A stretch of DNA of 64,000 nt from Sipunculus nudus (GCA_026874595.1 CM049320.1:50788714-50852713); one strand, 5' to 3'. Shown: positions 49,712 to 62,402, counted from the stretch's first letter. A program made the numbers and translations. Notes: a model not told the origin generated them from the sequence alone.

Positions 49712-51477
49712 TTTCTACATTTTAGAGCTGATTATAGAAAAACACTCAAAAGTTTATATCTTTGGAACCATTGTGTGGATTTTCACAAAACTTACTATGA
49801 TCATTGTGACTGATGGTTTTTATGTGCTGCACAATTTTGGTGGCGCCACCTGCAAATTCTGATTTTTTAATGAAATTTTATCAGATTTTTTTCAATTTTG
49901 GCCTTTTGTGCAGGATATCTCCAAAGGTATTCAACACAGGAACTTCATTTCTTCAGTGCTATTGCATTATATTTACAAAATCTTGGTCAAGTTCAAAGAT
50001 GGGTGATCTTGACCTACTTTTCAAGGTCAAAGAGCTTAGTATAGAAAAAGACTTAGGAGCTTATTTCTCAAGAAGCATTTGGTGGATTGTTATGAAACAT
50101 GGTATATACCTCTCCAATTTAAATTTATAAATGATTATCAACTTTTGCTAATATTCTAGTTTCGCAATGCAATGCTTACAGATACTGGCTTAATGTTTGG
50201 TCTGTGGGCACATAATGACCACTCACAGATTGAGTTCGCGTTTCGTCCGAGTTAACCTATTTTTCACCATATGACAGATCCTGAACATTTTGAAAATTTC
50301 ATGAAAGACAGAAATTTTCATGAAAAATGCACATATATGGACTTTTTTTCATAATGCCTGCAGATACTGGCCTGATTTTTGGTGTGTTGCTTGATAATGA
50401 CCCTTTACATATCGAGTTTGCATTTTGCCATTGTTGACCTACTTTTGACCATACAACACCTCCTGAACTTAAAAATTTTTACAAAATTTAACAAATGTTT
50501 CTAATGTGCCCCAGGCTGGGGCATTTGTGTCGTTCCGTTATAAAAGTATTTATAGGCTGAACCTATATACACATACACATATATGCCTGAGACAGGCAAA
50601 CACATGCACAAATAGGCATTTTTCATTTTCCACCAATGTGTTGGAAAGGTGAACACTAATGTTTTTCAAATCAGTAGCTGATATACAAGGGGTTACAATG
50701 ATCAAAGTGCATATTTATTTGTGTCCACTAATTATAAGTGAAGTTTTGATATAAAAGTGTGGATGTTTATAATATGAGAAATTCCTTAATTCAGATGAGT
50801 AAAAACTTTTGGTTCTTTTTCAACATGTGTGAAATTGAATATAAATTTCAATGTTGAATTATAGCTGAGATGGAAATTAGCATAATTATATTGTTTCTCC
50901 CTCAGCCAACCATCAGTGTGTATACCTGATTTGAAAAGGGAACTTTTAATCAAATTTACTGAATCTTTTAATTAGATAATAAAATTAAGCATGTTCTGAA
51001 AACTGCAGTGCTCAAAAATTTTTTTTAATGATGATTCAAAGAATAATTTTGAAGATTCCATGTTGTGACATTATGTTTTTTAAGTGATATTTCCTTAAAG
51101 AAAACTTTTAAATTCAGTTTTAACATATTATGATTTAAAATATAATAAAATATAAATTTGTGCATAATTTGACATAATTTAAGCCAAACTAAGGATAAAA
51201 AATGATGCAAAAATTCTAAATTCACTTATATTTTTAGGATTTTATATGCAACCTTTTTTTTAAAATGAATATGGCAAAAACTATTCATGCAAAAAATTGG
51301 TATGCTAAAAATATTTTTCCTTATTGAATCATTAAATGGTTTCAGGCTACACTGTTGCATATTTTACAGAGTAGAATCAACATATATACCTTATTGGCTT
51401 GTTTAAACTTGTTATCTAAATTTGATTATGCTCATTTGAAAATGGAAGTTTTTAATTTTTACAGCATCTGATTTCAG
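49712..51477. other. Repeat modules and AT-rich spacer
   Basis: A TTTTAGAGCTGATTATA...AAAACACTCA segment at 49,722 repeats 48,962. Two ~180-bp modules lie at 50,160-50,500. No gene recognised. Confidence 0.5.
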
Positions 51478-51555
51478 TTAATAAATTGAACCAGGGGGCT
51501 CCTAAACCCAAACCGTCTCATGTAAAATTTGCAGTTGACAAACTGTTCAATACAG
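51478..51555 (+). CDS. Candidate internal exon, family not recognised
   Basis: TTTCAG acceptor, 78 bases, GTACTC donor. One frame is open: NKLNQGAPKPKPSHVKFAVD then KLFNT, phase 1 in and phase 1 out. Lysine/proline composition differs from the surrounding AT-rich translation, which favours real coding. It lies 240 bases before the XDH-like remnants but its phase does not fit them. It is phase-compatible with the 28,310 exon. It could be a chance exon-like frame. Confidence 0.3.
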
Positions 51556-51791
51556 GTACTCATTGAATGAATATTCAATACAGGTCTGAAGTGCATGGTG
51601 CACTTAGCCCACTGATGCTAATGATTTGCATCCTGATCAAGGGGATATTTGTTCACTTTTAATTTGAAAACTGTATATAATACAAATTTGGATTAAAACC
51701 ACATATATGCACATAATATAAATTCTTTCTCTGAAGGGTTTTCACTGTGCCCATGAAGGTGCTTCCCACTTCAACAGTTCAGTATCTTCAG

Positions 51792-52777
51792 GGATGTGCT
51801 AAATGGAGCTGCAGCTAACATTCTGACCAGTAAGTACAAAATCAACCAGTTGGTTTTACTAATGAATCTTGGTTAAAGGTCAGTAGTTGAACATGAAATT
51901 GATCAGTATAAGGCATCTCTAAATTGCTGCAATTTTCTGTCCTGCAGTTTGCTCACCTATTCTTATTTTTGATGTCATATTACATCATGAAATTAAATTA
52001 AAGTTTAAACATTTATTATATAGTTTGATTTAGGTTAAGAAAAATAAACATCATTTAAAAATGCAGTTTAAGAAATGTGTTTGTCTTGTAATAGTTACTT
52101 TGATGGTTCAAGCTAAATATATAGTTGTATTTATATATAACAATAATGATTACAAATATTCAAGATCAGTAGTATTTCCATATTTAAATGTTAATCAGTT
52201 AAAATTCTTAATCATGTCAGGTTTAAAAAATCACAGATATATTGCTATTAAATTTCATCATGTGTAGTTTGATATTTGAGGTATTTCGTTCAATAGTTGC
52301 CTGAATTGTTGCAGTTTGAACCCCATGCTGAACATTGGTCAGACAGAGGGAACCTTCATGGTGGGATTTGGCTATATGTTAACAGAAAAAGAAAGAGATC
52401 ATGGACCACAAAAACTGGAACAAAACTGTATCCAGCACACAGGTGAGGTGCATTACAGTTAATTGGAGTACAGGCATGTAGTACATACATTACCAAAGTT
52501 TGATATCTAGGAATTCAAGTAGAAGTTTTAAATGCCTGAACCTGAACAACTTGAGATATGTTTAAAATATTTATTTGAAACTGTGTGCAATTTATGACTA
52601 ATTTATTAAACTGAGTTCAATATGTTTAGAAGGATGTATTTGTAACAAGTAAAACCCAGCAACATTGTAACATAATGTTATTTCTCTGTTTTACCTGACA
52701 GAGCCACCTCATCCCACTATACTTCAAAATCAGTCTTTGGAAGGACTCTGCGAATCTGCCAATCATTAAGTTCAATG
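51792..52777 (+). pseudogene. Xanthine dehydrogenase / aldehyde oxidase family exon remnants
   Basis: Three exon-like blocks match, in order, the C-terminal molybdopterin domain of XDH/AOX enzymes. Block 1, 51,792-51,829: DVLNGAAANILT, cf. the family's (E)xDVLTGE...ILR, ending at a GTAAGT donor. Block 2, about 52,313-52,442: SLNPMLNIGQTEGTFMVGFG then YMLTE, matching the highly conserved SLNPxxDIGQxEGAFxxGxG, ending at GTGAGG. Block 3, 52,702-52,777: SHLIPLYFKISLWKDSANLP, cf. the IPxxFxVxLLKxxPN segment, with a GTAGG donor. In block 2 the near-invariant Asp of DIGQ is Asn and the G-A-F Ala is Thr. Phases between blocks do not join cleanly, and the upstream catalytic exons and the downstream GEPP/R exons were not found. 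It is a decayed partial copy. Confidence 0.7.
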
Positions 52778-54119
52778 GTAGGTCAATTTGTATATATAAA
52801 TCAGATTTATACATACCTTTTCCTAATAGCTGAAACATATACACCAAACTGACAATAAAAGATGTTGTATCTACAAATGTAAATGGAATGTTTGGGTTTT
52901 GTGATGAAGACAATGTCATTCATAACCCTTCATGGTCAGTATAACCCTTGTTGATTTTTTTAAAGTTCAGCTGACTGTAAGTCATCTGAGCCATAGTGAT
53001 TACCAATTGTCAGTCGTCTGTCCATCAAGCATACAATAACAGGGCACAAAATAACTGTTGGACCTAGATACTTCTAACTCACATCAAGAGAGATTTTATG
53101 CAAATCTGCATAAGGTCATATTGACCTAAATTTTGGGAGCTACTGGTCAAGAACATGAGTTTTACCATCCAGACAGTTAGACAGGGCATAAATAGTATCA
53201 GTTATGAAAAGAATATTCTGACATGACATATATTTGATATTCAGATATTTGAATTTTAATACACACAGTCAGACGCAGGACAAATATTATCCATTAGGCC
53301 CAGAGTCTTCTAACTTAACATTCAAACTCAGGTTGGAAACCTGAAATTAGGTAACTGTGACCTATATTCTGAGAGTTATTCAGACAAAACATGATTTGAG
53401 CACCCGGAGTGTCAGACAGGCATTAATTGTAGCTGGTAGGCCAAGAATCTTCCAACACAACATCAAGGGAGTGTCTAAGTAAATCTCCTTATAAAACTTG
53501 AAACTAGCTAATTGTGACCTTTATCTTTGATCCAAAGAAAAAATCATGATTCTGATCACTGTGAAAGTCAGATGGGCTCAAATCATAGCAGTTGGACATA
53601 GACATGATTTTGATCAGTCAGACATGGCACAGAACTTAACCGTTATATTTGCAGAATGCAATTAGTTACTCTGAATCGGGGCTCTAGGTCTCAGTACAAA
53701 CAATCACTGCAAGATGTGGCTGTTTTGTTCCTGAGGTGTACAAAAAGTTCCAGTTAAGGCTTCCTGATTTGTTGACAGCTAAGTAAAGCTATTTCAATTT
53801 TCAATGCCAAAACAAAGCATATACAAACTTACTGCTTCACAGTGGTGAATTACCTTTGTAATAATTAGGTGTACTTTCAAACTCTACAAACATGTAACAT
53901 ACAATTAATAAAAAGACCCATGGTAGACTGGCCCAGTCAATGAAATGGCTCTGACAAAGAAATCAACAATCTCTCATTGTGTCGCACTTAGTGTTGGTAC
54001 TGCTTCCTCGCGGCAACTTACATAATTAATTACTACTCTCTGACCCTCTCATTTCATCGACTGGTAAACTTGGGCCGTTCCAGAGAGTCAGCGCCACACA
54101 TCACCGCCTCGCTGCACTT
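52778..54119 (+). other. AGCTCAG-family modules, no gene
   Basis: Start-like TTCAGCTGACTGTAAGTCATCTGAGCCATAGTG at 52,968, then AACAGGGCACAAAATAACTG and repeated GGAAACCTGAAATTAGGT.ACTGTGACC blocks (53,110, 53,335, 53,500). Confidence 0.55.
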
Positions 54120-54238
54120 AGGTTTCCCAGTGACGTAAGGAGTAATTAAAGTGGTATAGCTAGCTTGCCCAGAATCTTTTCCAAAACCAACATGGTGAAT
54201 TCATGATCAGTAACCTCCCACTGTTGGCTTGCAGCTTG

Positions 54239-54289
<51 letters not shown>

Positions 54290-54470
54290 GTATCATATAC
54301 AGTTAGTTTTACTTCATGTACTACAGAACTGTTTCGTGAGTACAGCTACCTAGCCGGCTCACTCTTCAGGTACTTGAAGAGTCAGACCGTCAGACCATCG
54401 CTCATCGAAGCGGGCCGGTTTCAAATTGTGTCTCTAGCTCAGCCAATCAGCGTGAGATAAGCAGGTCCTC
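54120..54470. promoter_or_regulatory. GC-richer promoter-like patch
   Basis: GTGACGTAAGG (54,131, CRE-like) and a strong NF-Y site AGCCAATCAGCG (54,442-54,453) lie in a patch clearly GC-richer than neighbours, split by a (TA)n tract. An ACCAACATGG start-like context occurs at 54,188 but its frame is only four codons. Direction and target gene are unclear. Confidence 0.35.
54239..54286. repeat. (TA)n microsatellite
   Basis: About 24 TA units. Confidence 0.95.
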
Positions 54471-55497
54471 ACCCGACGAATGCAGTCTAACTGTAATTCA
54501 TGTACTGGCTGACTGAAACGATCACAACGTTCAGTGTGTTGGCATCTTAACAGTGGCAAGACTTTCATGTGTAACTTGAACACTTACAAATACAGTTGTT
54601 ATTCAAAGTACCATTTATTTTCCAGAATAATATGTCTTGTGAACACAGTAACTTAAGAAGTATTGCTGATATTCCACCTCACAATCAACAAAAGTTTTTT
54701 TAACTGGGTTCTTAGAATATTTTAGGTTCTGCATGTTGACCTTGACTTTGTCTTTAAGGTCATATTTGTGCAATTCTAGGATTATTGTAAAGATTTTTCT
54801 TCACATTTGACACTCAAGTTCTTTCTGCCAAAATCTCAAAGGCGTTCAAAAAGCAGTGACTTAGACCTTCATGGTCAGTTTTGAGTTCCACTGAAATCTA
54901 GAATCATTGTTTTTAGATAGTGCATATTTTACCCCTAATGTTTAGGGATGGCCCATAGGAGGAGACATATATATATATACCTGTTTATGCAACACAAAAA
55001 AACAAAGCAATTCTAGGTTTTTTTTGCTTAAAACTGAAAAATAAAATACTGATAATAACATCATGCTATCATGACATATTGTGATAAACTTTATACTTTT
55101 ATCATGATATGAAAAACTCATATTGTCCCAGCACAACTGTCAATTATTGTCAATCTGTTATTATTTGGCCTTTTAAAGGAAATCATTGTTAAGCCACTGG
55201 TAAGATTAAGACCGTGCAAAAGTATACATGATTAAATTTTTTTTTTTTCATTTTGATATTCCTTGATTTCGTAACTGATGATTTTATCATAACCATAAAT
55301 GTTTGTGATTTTGATGATGTTCATCTTATCATTTAAGTTCATTTCAGTGTATTTGTAAAAGAACCACAAAAATTACAAACATGTCATTACATTTTCGTAC
55401 TTTTAATGAAAAGCCTAAGGTAATAGGTGTTGGGCTTAAATAATCTTTGTCATGTTTATTGTAAAATAATTGACAATTCCTATGGTCTTTGCAAAAA

Positions 55498-55532
<35 letters not shown>
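55498..55532. repeat. (TA)n microsatellite
   Basis: About 17 TA units. Confidence 0.95.
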
Positions 55533-55537
<5 letters not shown>

Positions 55538-56079
55538 CATATACATCTATATAAATATATTTTGGTTTTCGCTTATTTTTTTGCCGTCTGCATTTATTTA
55601 GATTTTAAAAGGAAAAAGCTAAAAAAAACTTTAAAACCTCCTCTGAAACAGTCCAGCCAAATTGAACACTGATGTAAAATGACAAATATCTACCACAGCT
55701 ATTAAAAGATTTTACCATATTTTAATTTTAGGGCCAGTTATTAGACAATTTGTACAAATTAGGGGATTATGGATCAAAGGATCAGGGTGACAGGCCCTAA
55801 TTGTTCATGAACAAGTGCAGTTCTTTGTAAGGCTCATTGCTCCATTTGGTGATGAAGGTATTTCAATTAAACTTAGTAGACTGATAAACAGGACAATATC
55901 CAGCACAGCTATTAAAAGTTGCACAGTGACAATACCCAGCACGCTTTTAAAGGTTCCCCATATTTTAATTTCTGGACAAGTAATTAGCAATTCAGAACAA
56001 ACTGTGTACAAACCAAACCCATATCAGGTTAAAGTTTAGGGATAACTCTTTATAACTCAACAACCACTCACCATATAGC

Positions 56080-56082
<3 letters not shown>

Positions 56083-56154
<72 letters not shown>
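56083..56154. repeat. (TA)n microsatellite
   Basis: About 36 uninterrupted TA units. Confidence 0.95.
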
Positions 56155-56158
<4 letters not shown>

Positions 56159-56908
56159 ATAGGAGTCCCACATATAATTTGGAAATTAGCATTTTGTTCA
56201 AATTGATGACCTTCTACTCCAAAGTTAATCAGTGTAATAAACCTTTGCACCAGTGGATAATTTACTAGTAAAAGGTTATATTTCTAAGTACTGGAACCCA
56301 GTTCGCAGAAGGGCTTTTACTCCTGGAGTCATTCCATTCCTCGCTTATTTTATGGCCCAATGATTACTTGTATTACTTGTCCAGTATTCTACTTGACCAT
56401 ATTAAGTGCCATCAGGTGAATGAGGCTGTTGGTGCCACATATATTTTTTAACATTTTTCATATTTTTCATACATCCCAAACTACCAAAATATATCAACTA
56501 TGTCAGATAATCCGCACTGAATAACTGTATAACCCTACATTGTTGCATGTGTATTGATTATAGAGAAATTTATCAGTCGATATAGACTGGTTATGTTTTG
56601 TATGCCTTTTTTTATTTTGCTATTTTTAATGCAGTCTCATTCATGTCATTTTCCAAAATATGTGTTAATATATTCTCATAAAACTTTGTTTGCATATTGA
56701 ACATGAATGGGTTTAAAGAGTTGAATAAATTTAGTAATACTGTGATTGTTCCTTTTCATCAATTATGCTAGTAATTTGAGTAAAAATTCATACAAATCAT
56801 GAAATTCCCATTAATACTGATACTCAACAACATGGAGTTTAGTAATGTGTGTTGAATTATGATAGCTGTATCTAGTGTGTCATTCCAGTGGTGCCAACCC
56901 TTCTGAAA

Positions 56909-58172
56909 GTTTTTTAGCTCAGCTGACTGTAAGTCAACTGAGGAATGGGAATGGCGCTTTGTCCATCCTCCGTCAGGGCGTCTGGGTGTCCGTTAGCAGG
57001 GCACAAATCGTAACTGCTGGACCTAGAAATATTTAAGTGATCATCCAGGGAGGTCAATAAAAAACTCCTTGGAAACCTGAAATTAGGTCACTGTGGCATG
57101 GATCCTTCGAGCTATGGGGCTTGAAATACCCCCCCCCCCAGAATAATAAAATATTTGATACAAAACCTGTAATATCTTGATAATTAATGCATGGTTTGTC
57201 ATGAATCTAGCCTTGAATATTGACCATGACTAGTTTTGTCAGTTTCTGAAAAGTGGTGGCGCCACCTGTATTTTTTTTTATTTTAACAAAAAATTTTTCT
57301 AATTGTTTTACTATAAAATAACAACAATCATGTCAGTTTCTCAGCTGTGATTACATCTAGTGTCCCAAAACTGTGTGTGTTTATTGATCACAAGTGGATG
57401 CCCTATAGTAATCACCTGGTCTCTCTGTCTGTCTGTTTGTCTGTCTGTCTATTCATCCATCCACACAAATTGTTTTCAGATGATAACTGCAGGTTGGATT
57501 GACACATGGATTTTAAACTTGACTTATATATGACCCACCACTAAAGCCAGAAGCTGTCTGGTTTTTGAGTCATGAGGTCACAGGACTTCCTTATTTAAAA
57601 AGATTATGGCTGCATTTTAAGCCAAGCTTTTCATCCCAAACTTTATATCTTGTGCATTTAGCTGACTAGCCAGTATGGGGAGACCATAAATGAATTTGGG
57701 AACAATAGGTCAAAGGTCAAGGTCACAGTGGCCATCTGTTCAAAAATTAGTTTCCAGATGATAACTCCATTTGAGTTTGACATTATGGTTTCAAACTTAA
57801 CTTATATATGGCTCACCACTAAAGAAAGAACCTGTCGATTTTTTGGTTCAAAGGTCAAGGTTGCAGGACCATTTCTTTAAAATGAATGTGTATGCATATT
57901 AAACTTTTCACAAACCTTCCATCCTCAAGATAATGCTCACCTGCCAATAGGGGAATATTTTATTTGATTTTGGTGTCATAGGGTCAAAGGTCAAGGTCAC
58001 AGGGCCCATCCATTCACAAATTAGTTAATGGATGATAATTCTGCTTTTTTAAAGATTGTTACAATAATCTAAATGCTGCATGTTCAAGGATAGTAAAGTT
58101 CTCATATTTTTGGTCAAAAGGTCATTGGTTAAGGACACAGGACTGTGTTGAGACCCATGGGTCCCAAGTTTA
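56909..58172 (+). mobile_element. AGCTCAG family element
   Basis: Start TTTTTTAGCTCAGCTGACTG at 56,909, CGTTAGCAGGGCACAAATCG at 56,991, TGGTGGCGCCACCTGTATTT at 57,256. A run of GGTCAAAGGTCAAGGTCACA modules (57,706, 57,848, 57,970) follows, with an end motif GACCCATGGGTCCCAAG at 58,149. Confidence 0.65.
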
Positions 58173-58197
58173 CTCAAGTCCGCCAAGTGGGAGATAT

Positions 58198-58600
58198 GTT
58201 TTCAAATGCCTGTCATATGACAGGAGTATTATGGTATACCCACCATCCTTCAGTTTACTATTAGTGCCACTATGGTAACTTACCAGGGCTTTGATGGATT
58301 TTCACCATAACTCACCATAACTACTTACCAACTGATTATCTCACCTGAGTTTGATTATGGGCAACATCCACGCAAATTTAATAAAGTCACTGGTCACTAG
58401 GCTGCTTTGTGGTGTCACCAAGATAACTTAAGGGAATATAAAGGATTTTGATAAAACTCATCAAAAATGTTAATCAATAAAATATCCCCCCTTAGTTCGA
58501 TTTCCAGCGAAATCCATGCATATTAATGAGATCAGAGGTCACCAGATACACAACATGCGTATTATTCACATTTAACGGGCTCTTGTTGCCAGCATTGTTT
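58198..58600 (+). repeat. Dispersed repeat family B, copy 2
   Basis: Starts TGCCTGTCATATGACAGGAG with TATTATGGTATACCCACC and ends AGATACACAACATGCGTATTAT. Same order of blocks as 30,273-30,790. Confidence 0.75.
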
Positions 58601-58987
58601 TTTTTTGTTTGTCTGTTAGCAACGTTATTTTTTCACTTTGGCACGGTTAATTGTCCTTTCCAGACTGACTGGTATCAGTCAGGCCAGGCCAAAGGTGCAC
58701 TTCAACAGTCAAATAGTTGTGTGCACCAGCCATCAGGTAACTATATCTTATTCAGACCTATATGTTTTAGCCATTTGCAAAGTTTAATGTTGACAAACAA
58801 GACCTTCAAAAGTTTAACTGAAAGTTGTGAATGTCAGCCTCTGTTGTCATTGGTCATGCCTAGTACGGTGAGTGTCATGACCTATGTGTCATTTGTTATG
58901 AGTATCATTAAATTCTTTATTGATTAGATAGTCCAGATAGGTGTGTTTCTTGGATGGAAAAAACATCAATATGATGTTACTTCACAG

Positions 58988-59070
58988 ATTGAGAAGATGG
59001 CAATCCTTCCCTGAGAGGACACAGAAGTACTTAAGGGGACAAGATGACAACCAAGAAGAATATGACTGAG
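58988..59070 (+). CDS. Candidate terminal coding exon
   Basis: After a TTCACAG acceptor, one frame reads LRRWQSFPERTQKYLRGQDD then NQEEYD and a TGA stop at about 59,067. The hydrophilic, charged composition resembles a real C-terminus. A poly(A) signal follows at 59,691. Family not recognised. It would need an upstream exon ending in phase 2; the exon-like 58,664-58,736 does not supply it. Confidence 0.3.
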
Positions 59071-59690
59071 CCTTTCTCTGTTTATCTTGGACATTTAATC
59101 AAGAATTTAAAACAAAAATCACAAAAGTAAAATATCAAGAAGGACTTGAGGCACGCCAAATGATCCATGAATGATACAAATGGTGTTTCCACGAGAGAAT
59201 CTTATTTTGATTTACATTTGGTTAATGGTAGGCCATGTTTATAGTTAGCCTAATAACTAACCTTACAAACAATTTTATGCAACATCATGACCTTTTCATT
59301 GTTGCACCTTAAGTTACAGTAATATGCGATATATATGTATAGTGATTGTACTTATGCAGAGGGGCAGCTATTAAAGAAAAGGCGATTAAGGATGTGATCA
59401 TCATGATCTATGAATTTATCACTGTATCATTTGCCACTTACGTTATATTTGATTGTTATATCTACATTGTTATTGGTCAGTTGTTTCACATGTTTAAAAA
59501 CTATGACCTAAATGTAAAGTAGAACTGATTACATACAGAAAGGTGATATAGACTTCTGTATCAGATGCTGACCAGATATTTATTATAATAATAAAAACAA
59601 TATAACAATCATTGGATTTTGTACCTGTTCGAGAGAACGTGTTAAGGGAGTATATTGTTACATTTATCATTTGTAGAACTCAAAAACCTA

Positions 59691-59696
59691 AATAAA
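59691..59696 (+). promoter_or_regulatory. Candidate poly(A) signal
   Basis: AATAAA followed by a T/GT-rich stretch (GTTGTTTTTAATGT). It is the first good signal after the candidate terminal exon and sits just before the right-hand satellite. Confidence 0.4.
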
Positions 59697-59739
59697 AGTT
59701 GTTTTTAATGTCAAATCCTGTGTATAAATGTTTCTCTTA

Positions 59740-62402
59740 GGTGAATGGATCGTATTCCTTTAATACGTTCTTATAACTTTGATTACACGTTTCAGCAGTG
59801 CTTTTTGTTCCCGAAAGTACCATGGTGCGAACTTTGTCGAAACATTGTCAGTATTGAACGTCGTTCAAATGTTTTATTGAGAAAACATTATAACACTGTT
59901 TAAAAAAAAAAACTTTCCACTTTGCCGTTGCAATAACGTTTTGTAGGAAACTAATGTAAAACGTTGTATGTTTCCTGTATGTGACTGGATCGTTTCCCAC
60001 CGAATACGTGCAAATAACCTTGATAAAACGTTTACAAAATGTCCAAACATCCTTTCAGAACCCGATAAAACCATTGTAAGAACGTCGTCGAGACCCTGTT
60101 TGATCACCATTTAGCGGCGTTAAGCTAACGTTGTCAGATAATTGTTGGAACGTTAGATTATTATAGGAACAATAAATACCCATTTTAAATGTTAACAAAA
60201 CGTTTGTATAACATTTACACTTGTTTGTAAGGTTTAGTAAACCTTTTGGCAATGTTTTTGTTTTGGAAGAAACGTTATTATTACTACAAGAAAACTTTCC
60301 TGATTCACGTTGTTTTGCTGTTAAAGGAAAAACGTTATCCAAATTAAAAGACGACAGTTAGTACAACGTTGAGGTAATTATTTTTGGCTGAACACGTCCT
60401 TACAACTTTGCAGAAACGTCAGATACGCTCCATATCATATTCTTTAATATGTCGCTGAAACATTGCTTAGATGGCATATGAGTGTACTTCTAATGGCGTT
60501 GTGAAAACGTCGCCAAGACGCCGTTGGGTCACCATTTTTCGACGTTACGGTAACGTTGTCAGGTTGTTGTGGGAACAATAAACATTTTTTTAATGTTAAC
60601 AAAACGTTCTGATAACATTTTAAACGTTTTTGTAAGGTTAAATGAACGTTGTGGCAACGTTTGTTGTGAAAAAAACGTTATTATTACTACAAGAAAACTT
60701 TCCTGATTCACGTTGTTTTGCTGTTAAAGGAAAAACGTTATCCCAACTAAAACACGACAGTTAGTACAACGTTGAGATAACCATTTTGGGCTAAACACGT
60801 CCTAACAACATTGCAGAAACGTCAGATACGCTCCATATCATATTCTTTAATATGTCGCTGAAACATTGCTTAGATGGCATATGAGTGTACTTCTAATGGC
60901 GTTGTGAAAACGTCGCCAAGACGCCGTTGGGTCACCATTTTGCGGCGTTACGGTAACGTTGTCAGGTTGTTGTGGGAACAATAAACTTATTTTCAATGTT
61001 AACAAAACGTTCTAATAACATTTTAAACGTTTTTGTAAGGTCGAATGAACGTTGTGGCAACGTTTGTTGTGAAAAAAACGTTATTATTACTACAAGAAAA
61101 CTTTCCTGATTCGCGTTGTTTTGCTGTTAAAGGTTAAACGTTATCCCAACTAAAACACGACAGTTAGTACAACGTTGAGGTAACCATTTTGGGCTAAACA
61201 CGTCCTTACAACATTGCAGAAACGTCAGATACGCTCCATATCATATTTTTAATATGTCGCTGAAACATTGCTTAGATGGCATATGAGTGTACTTCTAATG
61301 GCGTTGTGAAAACGTCGCCAAGACGCCGTTGGGTCACCATTTTTCGACGTTACGGTAACGTTGTCAGGTTGTTGTGGGAACAATAATCATATTTTTAATG
61401 TTAACAAAACGTTCTGATAACATTTTAAACGTTTTTGCAAGGTTGAATGAACGTTGTGGCAACGTTTGTTGTGAAAAAAACGTTATTATTACTACAAGAA
61501 AACTTTCCTGATTCACGTTGTTTTGCTGTTAAAGGAAAAACGTTATCCCAACTAAAACACGACGGTTAGTACAACGTTGAGGTAACCATTTTGGGCTAAA
61601 CACGTCCTTACAACATTGCAGAAACGTCAGATACGCTCCATATCATATTCTTTAATATGTCGCTGAAACATTGCTTAGATGGCATATGAGTGTACTTCTA
61701 ATGGCGTTGTGAAAACGTCGCCAAGACGCCGTTGGGTCACCATTTTTCGACGTTACGGTAACGTTGTCAGGTTGTTGTGGGAACAATAATCATATTTTTA
61801 ATGTTAACAAAACGTTCTGATAACATTTTAAACGTTTTTGTAAGGTCGAATGAACGTTGTGGCAACGTTTGTTGTGAAAAAAACGTTATTATTACTACAA
61901 GAAAACTTTCCTGATTCACGTTGTTTTGCTGTTAAAGGAAAAACGTTATCCCAACTAAAACACGACAGTTAGTACAACGTTGAGGTAACCATTTTGGGCT
62001 AAACACGTCCTTACAACATTGCAGAAACGTCAGATACGCTCCATATCATATTCTTTAATATGTCGCTGAAACATTGCTTAGATGGCATATGAGTGTACTT
62101 CTAATGGCGTTGTGAAAACGTCGCCAAGACGCCGTTGGGTCACCATTTTTCGACGTTACGGTAACGTTGTCAGGTTGTTGTGGGAACAATAATCATATTT
62201 TTAATGTTAACAAAACGTTCTGATAACATTTTAAACGTTTTTGCAAGGTTGAGTAAAAGTTGTGGCAACGTTTGTTGTGAAAAAAACGTTATTATTACTA
62301 CAAGAAAACTTTCCTGATTCACGTTGTTTTGCTGTTAAAGGAAAAACGTTATCCCAACTAAAACACGACGGTTAGTACAACGTTGAGGTAACTATTTTTG
62401 GC
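59740..62402. repeat. AACGTT-rich satellite array, ~403-bp unit
   Basis: The landmark GTTACGGTAACGTTGTCAGG recurs at 60,544, 60,947, 61,349, 61,752 and 62,155, that is every 402-403 bases. Copies are near-identical over the whole unit (including CTTTAATATGTCGCTGAAAC and CGTCGCCAAGACGCCGTTGG). An older copy starts near 60,119 and more diverged copies extend back to about 59,740. Each unit contains many AACGTT or ACGTT motifs, some as inverted pairs (CGTTACGGTAACG). The array ends directly at the TAGCTGGGTA boundary. Confidence 0.92.

Larger units (their letters stand above)
54471..56908. other. Repeat-rich spacer
   Basis: 54,720-55,000 repeats the 13.2-13.5 kb module end (TTTTACCCCTAATGTTTAGG, ATAGGAGGAGACA). 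55,690-55,980 has a spaced direct repeat (CCAGCACAGCTATTAAAAG). No gene recognised. Confidence 0.5.

Noticed and set aside
58526-58927. 133-codon frame at 58.5 kb including an exon-like 58,664-58,736
   Set aside because: Begins in dispersed repeat family B, ends in an AGCTCAG-like tail, and its phases do not connect to the candidate terminal exon.
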